Source: Bacteroidetes bacterium GWF2_38_335 (GTDB taxonomy: Bacteria; Bacteroidota; Bacteroidia; Bacteroidales; GWF2-38-335). Taken from it: DNA of 64,000 nt. The stretch spans positions 62,001 through 126,000 of the forward strand of contig MEOH01000006.1 in assembly GCA_001769535.1 (NCBI GenBank), read 5' to 3'. Of this stretch, positions 1 to 8,013 are shown piece after piece. The first letter of the stretch is position 1; every line of letters begins with the position of its first letter. A program made the position numbers and the translations under genes. The notes beneath the pieces are model-generated. The model did no database searches and was not told where the DNA came from. It saw nothing but the letters and a program-made list of their open reading frames with translations.

Positions 1-23
1 GGTCTGGATTCTTCATTTATTAA

Positions 24-43
24 CCCCGGCTTGAAAGCCGGGG
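24..43. repeat. GC-rich hairpin
   Basis: CCCCGGCT and AGCCGGGG are perfect 8-base inverted arms around a TGAA loop. Similar CCCCGGCTT stretches occur in the palindromic intergenic repeats near 55.3 and 58.2 kb. It could stop transcription or be a REP-like element; no strong T-run follows on the + strand. Confidence 0.6.
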
Positions 44-95
44 CTGAATTGAGCCGGCCCTTCAGGCCTATGTTGCAAAAAAATAAGCATTATCG

Positions 96-127
96 ACTTG
101 ATGGACTTTCAACTTGATGGACTTTCA
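96..127. repeat. two 16-bp tandem units
   Basis: The unit ACTTGATGGACTTTCA occurs twice head to tail and a third copy starts and then diverges. The inverse of the core (AGTCCATCAAGT) reappears near 58.34 kb, so this is a small dispersed repeat. No function is apparent. Confidence 0.65.
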
Positions 128-245
128 ACTTTAAAGACTCCGAACTTATGAACATCCCGTTTTTAGAAACTTTAAACAGCAACTGTTTGTTTTATACAAC
201 AGAACATTAAATTTGTGCGTTATATATTTATTAATGCAGCTTAAA

Positions 246-1130
246 ATGAGAAAAATATACATTGGTCTCTTTATTCTGACCTCATGCATGTTCCTTTCAA
301 TGGGGGTGCTTGAAAAAAAGATTGATTATTCCAAGGCACGGAACAAAAATGTGTGCAAAGTGCTTAAAGAAGACGTGCTGATTTATGTTGTTTTTGTTTC
401 GAACAAAGTAAACAGACCATTTACCGAACTTGATATCCTTTCGACCATGGATTCAATCAACGTGGCAGTTCAATGGATCAACAACAGGGCTTCTGAAAAC
501 AAAATCAATCTGAAAATTTCCACTGCTTTCCATATTGGAGATAATTTTGCCACAGTGAAAAAGGAGCTTCCGGCAGGATCGGTGCTTGAATCGGCAACAC
601 AACCCAATCTGTCTACCGGAATAAAAAACCTCAACGAGTGGGCCGATTACATTGCCAAAAGGGTGGGAGCTACTTTTCTTATCGAGGAAACGCCGGGAAT
701 ACAAACTCCGAAGAATCCCCGCGATAAGGAAAGTCTGATCGCTTTTCTGAGAGATAAATATAAAGTGGAAAGCGTTGCCCTTTTCTATGTTGTAAACAAC
801 TATTTCGTTGATGATCTGTCAATTTCCATGAATACCATGAGCAACAGTGATGTGGAATTTTCTCTGATCAGCTATAAATGGCCCTCAGTTTTTGCTCATA
901 ATTTTTTGCATCTTTTTGGCGCCGCCGATATGCACGAAACTCCATTCAGACAAGATAAAAGCAATATTGAACTGGCAAAAAAACTCTACCCCGACGACAT
1001 CATGCAAAGTCCGGAAGGCGAAAACATCCGCGAAATGAAATTGGGCGAAATGACCAAATATCTTATCGGATGGAGTGAAACAGCCGACAGTAAATTTGCA
1101 CCGCTGCTGACTGATAAGAAGGAGAGGTGA
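246..1130 (+). CDS. putative lipoprotein with metzincin-like but Glu-less zinc motif
   Basis: Unrecognised exported protein of 294 residues. An in-frame TTG lies at 213 and an ATG at 234, but the ATG at 246 is chosen because it directly precedes a signal sequence ending in a plausible lipobox (LTSC, Cys14). Near residue 218 it has HNFLHLFGAAD, which matches the metzincin layout HExxHxxGxxD except that the catalytic Glu is Asn. A run of predicted mixed alpha/beta sequence before it is compatible with a peptidase fold. If the zinc ligands are used, it may be an inactive peptidase relative or a binding protein; it could also be coincidence. No clear partner gene lies nearby. Existence of the gene is likely; function is unknown. 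Confidence 0.7.
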   Translation: MRKIYIGLFILTSCMFLSMGVLEKKIDYSKARNKNVCKVLKEDVLIYVVFVSNKVNRPFTELDILSTMDSINVAVQWINNRASENKINLKISTAFHIGDNFATVKKELPAGSVLESATQPNLSTGIKNLNEWADYIAKRVGATFLIEETPGIQTPKNPRDKESLIAFLRDKYKVESVALFYVVNNYFVDDLSISMNTMSNSDVEFSLISYKWPSVFAHNFLHLFGAADMHETPFRQDKSNIELAKKLYPDDIMQSPEGENIREMKLGEMTKYLIGWSETADSKFAPLLTDKKER

Positions 1131-1162
1131 GGTTTAGGTTGGAGTTGGGAATGAAAAATGGA

Positions 1163-1194
1163 CTTGTGAATCGGAAAGATTTTTAGTATCTTTG
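1163..1194 (+). promoter_or_regulatory. Bacteroidota housekeeping promoter
   Basis: TATCTTTG at 1187-1194 matches the -7 consensus TAnnTTTG of Bacteroidota, and CTTG lies 20 bases upstream at the -33 position (consensus TTTG). It would start transcription shortly before the ATG at 1214. Confidence 0.65.
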
Positions 1195-1213
1195 AATAAA
1201 ACATTATGAAATC

Positions 1214-1447
1214 ATGAAAAAGAATCTTAACCAGATACTTAAAGAAGCCCTGGTGGGCAAAAAAGTTGTGCTATCTTCACTTACAAACCTCGAATCAGAC
1301 AAAAGCATTATCGTCAGGATTACTGATTGTGATTTTGAAGAAAAAAAAGGCGATGACGATGATAAATTCATCTATTTTGAATTGCCCGATGGTACCATTT
1401 CTTATGAGAACATGGATTGGGGGGATGAAATTGAGTTTGTACAATAA
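1214..1447 (+). CDS. small acidic protein of unknown function
   Basis: A 77-residue cytoplasmic protein without signal peptide or membrane segment. It starts basic (MKKNLNQILKEAL) and contains an acidic stretch (EEKKGDDDDK, about residues 46-55), then beta-like segments ending EIEFVQ. It has its own promoter at 1163-1194 and an intrinsic terminator directly behind the stop, so it is a monocistronic unit. No family is recognised by eye. The overlapping +2 frame reading is a shadow. Confidence 0.75.
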   Translation: MKKNLNQILKEALVGKKVVLSSLTNLESDKSIIVRITDCDFEEKKGDDDDKFIYFELPDGTISYENMDWGDEIEFVQ

Positions 1448-1448
1448 A

Positions 1449-1480
1449 AAAAGCAGGGACTCCGAAATATCCCTGCTTTT
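1449..1480. terminator. bidirectional intrinsic terminator
   Basis: AAAAGCAGGGA and TCCCTGCTTTT form an 11-bp perfect stem. T-rich sequence follows on the + strand, and on the - strand the stem is followed by seven T residues. It ends the 1214-1447 gene and could also end a leftward transcript from the promoter at 1556-1583. Confidence 0.85.
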
Positions 1481-1549
1481 ACATTACCTTCTTAACATCT
1501 TCCAAAAGTGTGTTAAGTTAATTCGCACAAAGTAAAGCTTTTGTTGTCA
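1449..1549 (-). ncRNA. hypothetical short RNA
   Basis: If the ECF-like promoter at 1556-1583 is active, its transcript would start near 1549 and run about 100 bases to the bidirectional terminator at 1449-1480. The interval has no convincing coding frame. This is inferred purely from signal spacing. Confidence 0.2.
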
Positions 1550-1555
1550 ATGATA

Positions 1556-1583
1556 AGACGCCACAAACACAAAAAAGGTTGCT
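1556..1583 (-). promoter_or_regulatory. possible ECF sigma promoter, variant
   Basis: On the - strand the sequence reads GCAACC, 16 bases, CGTCT, differing by one base in each box from the TGCAACC-N16-AGTCT promoters at 2497, 2657 and 42619. AACC/CGTC are typical ECF boxes. No convincing ORF follows before the terminator at 1449-1480. Confidence 0.45.
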
Positions 1584-1632
1584 TCGGTCAGGAAAAAAAT
1601 CACTGTTTTTTAGATATTTAACAAATTTTTAG

Positions 1633-2261
1633 CAGTTTTTGATTCGCCTTCGGCTTTATTTCAAATTAAAATTCTCTGCTCTTTCCTGACTTCCTCAATG
1701 CACCCCTCCCATCCTGGTTTTTTTTCACAGGGTTGCACCGTGTTTCACCCTGTGGTGTTACAAATCGGTCTTTCAGACCTTAAACTTAGATGATGCAAGG
1801 GCAAAGCCCTGGGATTGTGGCCGCGTAGGGTGAAATAAATGCAACCCTACGCGAAAAAAGCTATAATAACAGGGTTGCACCGTGTTTCAACCTTTTGTTT
1901 CTTTGGCGCACCTCCCAATTCTCATTTTTTTTATCTTCTTGTTATTTAAAGCTTTGGTATTTTTCTTGTTTTTTGTGACAAAGTCAGGAGATTAAAATTC
2001 TACGCTCATTATGTAGAAATTGATTGAGGGGGAGATCCCGCCGATGCCGTTGGGATTGTTCCCTTCGGTCATGATATAGTTGTTCGACTATCCCGACTTT
2101 TCAGTCGAGGATTTTCAACAGTTTTTGATGCGCCTTCGGCTTTCTTTAAATCAAAAATTTTGTGCTATTAATTAAGTTGCTGCTTGCCGGGGAGATCCCG
2201 CCGATGCCGTCGGGATTGTTCGACTAACAGTTTTTGATGCGCCTTCGGCTTTCAAAAACTG
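1633..2261. repeat. cluster of dispersed intergenic repeats
   Basis: The stretch from 1500 to 2328 has no convincing gene. It holds three copies of CAGTTTTTGATGCGCCTTCG or a one-base variant (1633, 2119, 2228), two copies of GGGGAGATCCCGCCGATGCC with following GYYGGGATTGTTC (about 2028 and 2189), and two copies of AGGGTTGCACCGTGTTTCA (about 1731 and 1872). The last copy at 2228-2261 is a perfect inverted repeat, CAGTTTTTGA with TCAAAAACTG. These look like degraded short mobile repeats typical of Bacteroidota intergenic DNA. Confidence 0.7.
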
Positions 2262-2328
2262 AGTCTCACGAAAAAAAGAAGCGCCCCGTTGAGCGCCCCT
2301 TTCAAACTAACCAAAACTAATACATACA

Positions 2329-2475
2329 TCATTTAATATCTTTTCCAAATTCGTAAGTACAAAAACCAGCCCTGTGTTGTGTCATATTATTTTTTCCACC
2401 ATCTTGGGCCTGCGTTGTCAATCCTAGTATGATCAGACTCACAACAGCAATCAGAAGTAAAAAAAACTTTTTCAT
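2329..2475 (-). CDS. 48-residue secreted micropeptide
   Basis: A short reading frame below usual ORF cut-offs. It encodes 48 residues: a clear signal peptide (MKKFFLLLIAVVSLIILGL, cleavage expected after TTQAQ) and a mature part of about 24 residues rich in G, N, H and with one Cys (RAGFCTYEFGKDIK). It lies 22 bases downstream of a TGCAACC-N16-AGTCT promoter, which supports expression. The start codon follows that promoter directly. The mature peptide would be periplasmic or released. No family is recognised; it may belong to the envelope response of the ECF sigma at 42.0-42.6 kb. Confidence 0.7.
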   Translation of the reverse strand: MKKFFLLLIAVVSLIILGLTTQAQDGGKNNMTQHRAGFCTYEFGKDIK

Positions 2476-2496
2476 AATTCCAGGTTTACATTTGTA

Positions 2497-2524
2497 AGAC
2501 TACCATAATCAAAAAAAGGTTGCA
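2497..2524 (-). promoter_or_regulatory. ECF-type promoter TGCAACC-N16-AGTCT
   Basis: GGTTGCA on the + strand at 2518-2524 and AGACT at 2497-2501 read as TGCAACC-N16-AGTCT on the - strand. The seven T residues after TGCAACC are shared with the promoter of the ECF sigma gene at 42.6 kb. It points at the secreted micropeptide starting at 2475. Confidence 0.75.
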
Positions 2525-2533
2525 TGTGATTTT

Positions 2534-2644
2534 TTAAAATCGAATAAAAGCCGCAAATGTCAGATACCCGATAATCACAACCCCCATTATGACTATGGTC
2601 GGAATCACCACTTTTCTGAAAAATAAAAGATCCATTTTTACCAT
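2534..2644 (-). CDS. 36-residue membrane micropeptide
   Basis: A short frame that encodes 36 residues, starting MVKMDLLFFRKVV and continuing as one hydrophobic helix (about residues 13-33, with IVIMGVVIIGYLTFAAF) to a basic C-terminus. The predicted product is a single-pass inner-membrane peptide. Its ATG lies 13 bases downstream of a TGCAACC-N16-AGTCT promoter. The gene ends just before the next promoter of the same type, so the two micropeptides form a tandem pair of separately promoted units. No homologue is recognised. Confidence comes mainly from promoter placement and hydrophobic pattern. Confidence 0.6.
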   Translation of the reverse strand: MVKMDLLFFRKVVIPTIVIMGVVIIGYLTFAAFIRF

Positions 2645-2656
2645 CCTTTTTTCTTA

Positions 2657-2684
2657 AGACTCCTCTTATCTTAAAATGGTTGCA
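2657..2684 (-). promoter_or_regulatory. ECF-type promoter TGCAACC-N16-AGTCT
   Basis: Third exact copy of the two-box pattern with the same 16-base spacing (GGTTGCA at 2678-2684, AGACT at 2657-2661 on the + strand). The spacer differs from the other copies, so the conservation lies in the boxes. It precedes the 36-residue membrane peptide. Confidence 0.7.
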
Positions 2685-2732
2685 TGAAAAATATACCTTG
2701 ATTAAGTAATTCTGTGACATCAAAGTCATAAC

Positions 2733-2748
2733 CAGGTAAAAATACCTG
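2733..2748. promoter_or_regulatory. palindromic operator CAGGTAAAAATACCTG
   Basis: A perfect 6-4-6 palindrome, CAGGTA-AAAA-TACCTG, 101 bases before the start of the sensor kinase at 2849. The same 16-mer is found at 9639 and, on the other strand, at 25662. Most likely a binding site for a dimeric regulator. Confidence 0.7.
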
Positions 2749-2848
2749 TTTTTATCATGCAATTATAAATATAAACCCTGATTGACAACAATGCTAACGC
2801 TCCTGACGTAAAAAAAAACCTGAACATATTTTAATTTCAATAACTGAC

Positions 2849-5800
2849 ATGAAAAAAATTATTATAATTTCTGAAGATTCAGGCTTTAATTTCCTGGAGA
2901 CAGAAATTAGTGAAAGTATTGATCTGCTATCTGCTCAGGATCTAGTGGTAAGTTCACCTGTGCATTCCGAAATAATTATTATTGATGGGTATGATGAAAT
3001 TACCACGGTTAAAATATGTCAGAAAATAAGAGGCAACCATTTAATATCCAAAATATTAATAATATATCTGTGTAAAGCAGGAATTCAATTAGACCACGAA
3101 AAATTTTACAATGCAGGAGTTGATGCCATTCAATTCCGACCGGGAAATAAAACTGAACTTGAAATTCTTTTTGCAGCAATTGTTAAACTTTCAGGAAACA
3201 GTTTGAAAGAGGAACATCAGTTAAACGAAGTTTCTTTTCATAAAGAGAGATTAAGTCTTGCACAAAAAGCCGGAAAAGCGGGCTTATGGGACTGGGACAT
3301 AAGAAAAAATATTTTTTACTGGTCTCCTGAATTTCTCGAATTATTTGGAATGGATGCATATACTGTTCCGGGATTTGAATCATGGAAAAAAGCATTGCAT
3401 CCCGATGATGTGGAAAACGCCTCGAAAAATATTGAGCTTTCCATTAAAGAAAAGAAACAACTGATAAATTACTACAGAGTTGTACTACCCGATGATAATT
3501 TCAGATGGATACAGGCAACCGGAAGTGCATATTACGAAAATAATGAGCCTGTAAGGATGATTGGATTTTGTGTGGATATTACTGATAAGAAACAAGCCGA
3601 AGAAAAACTCAGAAACAGTGAAGAATTATATCGCTTGCTGGCAAAAAACCTGAAGGGGACCTCAGTAATGCTTTTTGATAAAGATCTGAGGTTTATTTTG
3701 GTCGAAGGCAACATGCATCCTGATTATATGGCTATGCAACAAAATATGATCGGCAAAACCATTTTCGAGATATTACCGGCTAAAAGTGCAGAAATTCTTG
3801 CTCCATATTACCAAAACACACTCAATGGAATTATTACTGAAGGGTATATTTCTGAATACAAAGAAAACATCTATTCATCAAGTTTTCTGCCGGTAAGGGA
3901 TACATTCAACAAGATCATTGGCGGGATGATTGTTTCATACGATGTCACCGAAAATAAAAAATCAGAAGATATTCTTAAATATTCTGAGGAAAAATTCAGG
4001 AAAGCATTCCGTTCCCATCCGGGAATAATCGGAATTAGTACGATTAAAGAAGGCAGATATGTTGAAGTAAATAAAAGATTTTGCGATATTTTGGAATGGT
4101 CGTACGAAGAGGTAATAGGACATACATCTAAAGACCTCAATATTTATGGTAATTACAAAGACCGGCAGATAATAACTGAATTGATAAAACGTGACGGGAG
4201 ACTTGATAATATTGAAATAAAATTAAGAACAAAATCCGGCGAATTTAGATCAGGGCTTGTTTCAGCTGAAACAATCACAATCGACCAGCAGGAATGTTTG
4301 CTGTTACAGTTTTTTGATTTGACCGATCTGAAAAAAGTAGAGGAAAAATTAATAAACAGTAAAGAACAGTACAGCAAAATATTTAATCATGTTCAGGATG
4401 TTTTTTATGAAACAACCCTTGAAGGAAAAATAATCGAAGTAAGTCCCTCTATTTCTGTTATGTCATCTGGACAATATCAAAGAGATGATCTTTTGGGCAG
4501 ATCTATTTTTGAATTCTATGCTGTTCCTCAGGAAAGAAGTAATCTAATAGCAGAAATTACGAAAAAGGGATTTGTAAATGATTTCAGGATTATACTCAAA
4601 AATAGAGATGGATCGCTGCTTAATGGAAGCATTTCTTCAAAGATTAAAAAGGGGATCGATGGAAACCCGGATACCATAATTGGCAGTTTGCGCGACATTA
4701 CCGATTATGTAAAAACAGAAAACGCACTAATCCAAAGTGAAAAACATTATAAACTCATAACAGAAAAAAACACCGATGTTATCTGGCTGATGGACCTGAA
4801 TGGGAAAAGCGTTTTTGTATCTCCTTCAATTGAACGTTTTACTGGATTTACGGAAGAGGAGTATTTAAATCAAACGATAATTGAAAGATTTACCCCTGTT
4901 TCAACAAAAAAAGGCATGGAAATATTTTCTGAAGAGCTCAGAAAATACAAGGATAATCCGAAAGAATTAAAAAACTATATCAAAAGACTTGAGCTGGAAT
5001 ATATTTGTAAGGACGGAACAACAAAATGGGGCGAGTTAATTGTTTCTCCTTATTTTGTTGACGGAAAACTCGAAGGTATCCACGGTGTTACAAGGGATAT
5101 AACCGACCGCAAAAGAAAAGAAAAAGAATTAGAGGCAGCTCTCGAAAAGGCTGAAGAATCTGATCTTGCAAAAACAACTTTTATTCAAAATATTTCGCAC
5201 GAAATAAGAACCCCGATGAATGCCATTTGTGGTTTTGCTGATATGATCAATAAAAGCGGTACAAGTTTTGAAAAAATAAAAGAATATTCGAAAATTATTA
5301 AAAACAGCAGTTTTCAATTGTTGTCTGTTGTAAATGATATTCTCACTGTTTCTTCTCTTGAAAACAGAAAAGAAGAATATAACTCGGGGAAAGTGAATAT
5401 CAACAGAATTTTTTCTGATTTGTATGCCATTTTTTCTCCTCAGACTAATTCAAAAGGAATAGAGTTTTCCCTGTCTTTGCCATTGCCATCAGATAAGTCA
5501 ATAATTAGTACCGATGGAACAAAACTTACACAGATAATTGCAAACCTGATTTCAAATTCGGTTAAGTTTACTCAGGCAGGCAGAATTGATGCAGGATATA
5601 TTGTCCAAAACGATTCTCTGCTGTTTTTTGTAAAAGACACAGGCATCGGTATAAAAAAACAAATGCAGGAAATTATATTTGAAAGATTTAAGCAGGCAGA
5701 TCCTTCAATTAGTGCGAATTATGGCGGAACCGGACTGGGTTTGTCAATTTCGCGCGAATTTGCAAAAATAATTGGGGGTGAATTATCCGTAGATTCGGAA

Positions 5801-6253
5801 CCAGGCAAAGGATCTTCTTTTTATTTGAATCTTCATGGCTCTTTTGAAACGGATAAAGAGGAAAAAGAAATAATTACTAAACAAGTTTTCAATAAAAGCA
5901 AAATCCTGATTGCCGATGATGAACATGTGAATATTATACTGATTAAGGAAATGCTAAGCGGTTCTGAAATTGATTTTATATGCGCTGCAAACGGTGTCGA
6001 AGCGTTAACATTTTGCGAAAATGACTCTGAAATATCACTTGTGCTGATGGATATCAAAATGCCTGAAATGAATGGAATTGAAGCAACACAAAAGATTAAA
6101 AAGTTTAATCCGGAGTTAAAAATAATTGCTTTGACAGCTTACGGACTTGACATCGAAATTGAAAAATATAAAGAGTGTGGATTTGATAATTATCTTACTA
6201 AACCTGTTAATTATGAGGTTCTTATGACTTTGCTAAAGAAATATCTTTCCTGA
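2849..6253 (+). CDS. hybrid histidine kinase with five PAS domains and receiver
   Basis: A 1134-residue soluble signalling protein. The first ~115 residues resemble a degenerate receiver (E9 D10, D46, but Arg97 where the conserved Lys is expected). PAS domains start near residues 134, 259, 380, 506 and 632, several ending in typical DITD motifs. The HisKA box NISHEIRTPMNA carries the phospho-acceptor His784. The ATPase domain has N (ISNSVKFT), G1 (DTGIGI) and G2 (GGTGLGLS) boxes. The C-terminal receiver (from about 1015) has ADDE and phospho-acceptor Asp1068 (MDIKMPEMNG). No membrane segment is visible, so it senses a cytoplasmic cue. The next kinase follows after about 50 bases, so they are probably co-transcribed; the CAGGTA palindrome upstream may control both. 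Confidence 0.93.
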   Translation: MKKIIIISEDSGFNFLETEISESIDLLSAQDLVVSSPVHSEIIIIDGYDEITTVKICQKIRGNHLISKILIIYLCKAGIQLDHEKFYNAGVDAIQFRPGNKTELEILFAAIVKLSGNSLKEEHQLNEVSFHKERLSLAQKAGKAGLWDWDIRKNIFYWSPEFLELFGMDAYTVPGFESWKKALHPDDVENASKNIELSIKEKKQLINYYRVVLPDDNFRWIQATGSAYYENNEPVRMIGFCVDITDKKQAEEKLRNSEELYRLLAKNLKGTSVMLFDKDLRFILVEGNMHPDYMAMQQNMIGKTIFEILPAKSAEILAPYYQNTLNGIITEGYISEYKENIYSSSFLPVRDTFNKIIGGMIVSYDVTENKKSEDILKYSEEKFRKAFRSHPGIIGISTIKEGRYVEVNKRFCDILEWSYEEVIGHTSKDLNIYGNYKDRQIITELIKRDGRLDNIEIKLRTKSGEFRSGLVSAETITIDQQECLLLQFFDLTDLKKVEEKLINSKEQYSKIFNHVQDVFYETTLEGKIIEVSPSISVMSSGQYQRDDLLGRSIFEFYAVPQERSNLIAEITKKGFVNDFRIILKNRDGSLLNGSISSKIKKGIDGNPDTIIGSLRDITDYVKTENALIQSEKHYKLITEKNTDVIWLMDLNGKSVFVSPSIERFTGFTEEEYLNQTIIERFTPVSTKKGMEIFSEELRKYKDNPKELKNYIKRLELEYICKDGTTKWGELIVSPYFVDGKLEGIHGVTRDITDRKRKEKELEAALEKAEESDLAKTTFIQNISHEIRTPMNAICGFADMINKSGTSFEKIKEYSKIIKNSSFQLLSVVNDILTVSSLENRKEEYNSGKVNINRIFSDLYAIFSPQTNSKGIEFSLSLPLPSDKSIISTDGTKLTQIIANLISNSVKFTQAGRIDAGYIVQNDSLLFFVKDTGIGIKKQMQEIIFERFKQADPSISANYGGTGLGLSISREFAKIIGGELSVDSEPGKGSSFYLNLHGSFETDKEEKEIITKQVFNKSKILIADDEHVNIILIKEMLSGSEIDFICAANGVEALTFCENDSEISLVLMDIKMPEMNGIEATQKIKKFNPELKIIALTAYGLDIEIEKYKECGFDNYLTKPVNYEVLMTLLKKYLS

Positions 6254-6303
6254 TTGAAATTAATAAAACAACTTTACTAAAACCCTTTTTGAAAATCGCA
6301 GAA

Positions 6304-7869
6304 ATGAACATTATACCAAAACACGAAAATACTATTCTGATTGTCGATGATAACAGTGCAAACCTTGAGTTGTTGAGGGAAATTTTATCAAAGGAAGGTT
6401 ACTTTATTAAACTTGCCAGAAGTGGTAAAGAGGCTCTCCTGCAAATTTCCGAAAAATCCCCCTCTCTAATAATTCTGGATGTAATGATGCCCGGCATGGA
6501 TGGATTTGATCTTTGCTCCAGGATAAAAAATAATGCCGAAACAAAAAAAATCCCGGTAATTTTTATCAGTGCTCTTGAAGACGATGAATCAAAAATAAAA
6601 GGGTTACAAGCAGGGGCAATTGATTTTATAAGTAAACCTTTTATTCACAAAGAAGTTACCGTTAGGGTGAAAAACCATTTAGAGATTAGAAATATGCAGA
6701 TCGAGTTGGAAGAAATAAACAACCAACTCAAAGCCGAAATCTACGATAGGCAGATTGCAGAAAAACTGCTTAATGAAAGTAATGAAAAATTTTCAAAAGT
6801 TTTTAGTGTAAGTCCTTATGTGCAGATTATTACATCAATTGAAGATGGTAAAATTATTGAAGTCAATGATGCAATATATACTATCGGGGGATATACCAGA
6901 ACTGAGGCAATTGGCAAAACAACTTTTGAACTGAGTTTTTGGCTGAATGTTGCCACCAGAAGTGAGTTTATAAAAAAATTGTCAACCGAGGGAACAGTTC
7001 TAAATTATGAGATATCACTGCGTAGGAAAAATGGTGAAATTTTCGATGCTCTGGTATCAGGAGATTTCATTACTATTGATGAGAAAAAATGCATTTTCAG
7101 CATTATTCATGATATTTCAAACAGAATCAACACGGAAAAAGCTCTTGAGGAAAGCCGAAAAAACCTGATGGCCCTGAACACCACCAAAGACAAGTTGTTT
7201 TCAATTATCGCCCACGACCTCAAAAGTCCTTTCAACAGTATTATGGGATTTTCAGAACTATTGAAAAAAAATATCCATACGCTTGATACCGGTAAAATTG
7301 AAGAATACCTTGACCATATTTATGACTCATCCAAAAAAACCTTTATTCTGATTGACAACCTCCTGATTTGGGCTAAAGCTCAGGCAGGAAAAATAGAATA
7401 TAAACCGCAGCCAACTGATATTGAGAAAATATTTCAGGAAATAACAACCGAAACTGAATCACAGGGAAGAATAAAAAATATTTCTGTCAGTTATTTTCAA
7501 TCAGAAAAAATAATTATACATGCTGATATAAATATGATCAAAACAATACTGAGAAACCTGATTGTTAATGCAATAAAATTTACTCGTCCGGGTGGAAAAA
7601 TTAATCTTTTTGCATTAACCAGAGAAAATATGGCTGAGATTACTGTTTCTGATAATGGAATTGGTATGAATCCTGAAATTGCTCAAGGACTTTTTAAAAG
7701 CAATATTCATGAAAGTACAACCGGTACGGCAAACGAAAAAGGGTCGGGACTGGGATTGCAGATTTGCATGGAATTCGTCGAACGACACGGAGGAAAAATA
7801 TGGGCCGAGAGTGAACCAGGCTTAGGAACGGAAATAAAATTTCTGATACCACAATCTCAAAAAAAATGA
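6304..7869 (+). CDS. receiver-PAS-histidine kinase
   Basis: A 521-residue cytoplasmic kinase with an N-terminal receiver (VDD, phospho-acceptor Asp59 in LDVMMPGMDG, Lys in SKPF), a short coiled coil, one PAS domain (about 160-280), and a HisKA domain with His304 in IIAHDLKSPFN. The ATPase domain (NAIKFT, DNGIGM, GSGLGLQI) is complete. The ATG at 6304 is preferred over the TTG at 6289. It follows the hybrid kinase by about 50 bases. Receiver-first kinases like this often act as the second step of a relay, so phosphate could flow between the two neighbours. No DNA-binding output gene directly follows. Confidence 0.92.
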   Translation: MNIIPKHENTILIVDDNSANLELLREILSKEGYFIKLARSGKEALLQISEKSPSLIILDVMMPGMDGFDLCSRIKNNAETKKIPVIFISALEDDESKIKGLQAGAIDFISKPFIHKEVTVRVKNHLEIRNMQIELEEINNQLKAEIYDRQIAEKLLNESNEKFSKVFSVSPYVQIITSIEDGKIIEVNDAIYTIGGYTRTEAIGKTTFELSFWLNVATRSEFIKKLSTEGTVLNYEISLRRKNGEIFDALVSGDFITIDEKKCIFSIIHDISNRINTEKALEESRKNLMALNTTKDKLFSIIAHDLKSPFNSIMGFSELLKKNIHTLDTGKIEEYLDHIYDSSKKTFILIDNLLIWAKAQAGKIEYKPQPTDIEKIFQEITTETESQGRIKNISVSYFQSEKIIIHADINMIKTILRNLIVNAIKFTRPGGKINLFALTRENMAEITVSDNGIGMNPEIAQGLFKSNIHESTTGTANEKGSGLGLQICMEFVERHGGKIWAESEPGLGTEIKFLIPQSQKK

Positions 7870-7895
7870 AATGCGCATATTTTCCTGACGCATAC

Positions 7896-7911
7896 CCGGT
7901 ATTTTCACCTG
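7896..7911. promoter_or_regulatory. degenerate CAGGTA palindrome
   Basis: CCGGTA-TTTT-CACCTG differs by one base in each arm from CAGGTA-N4-TACCTG. It lies 102 bases before the start of the 8014 gene, the same distance as the perfect site before 2849. Confidence 0.35.
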
Positions 7912-8013
7912 CTTAAATCGGGTAATAACAATCAATTTTTAGGCATATAAACTATTTATTTCTATACATATACAGTTTAATTTTGATTATTGGAAAATTA
8001 AAGTATCACTGTT

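Noticed and set aside
2472..2762. 96-residue - strand frame over the micropeptide region
   Set aside because: It runs through two ECF promoters and the operator and has no signal or domain; the two short frames fit the promoters better.
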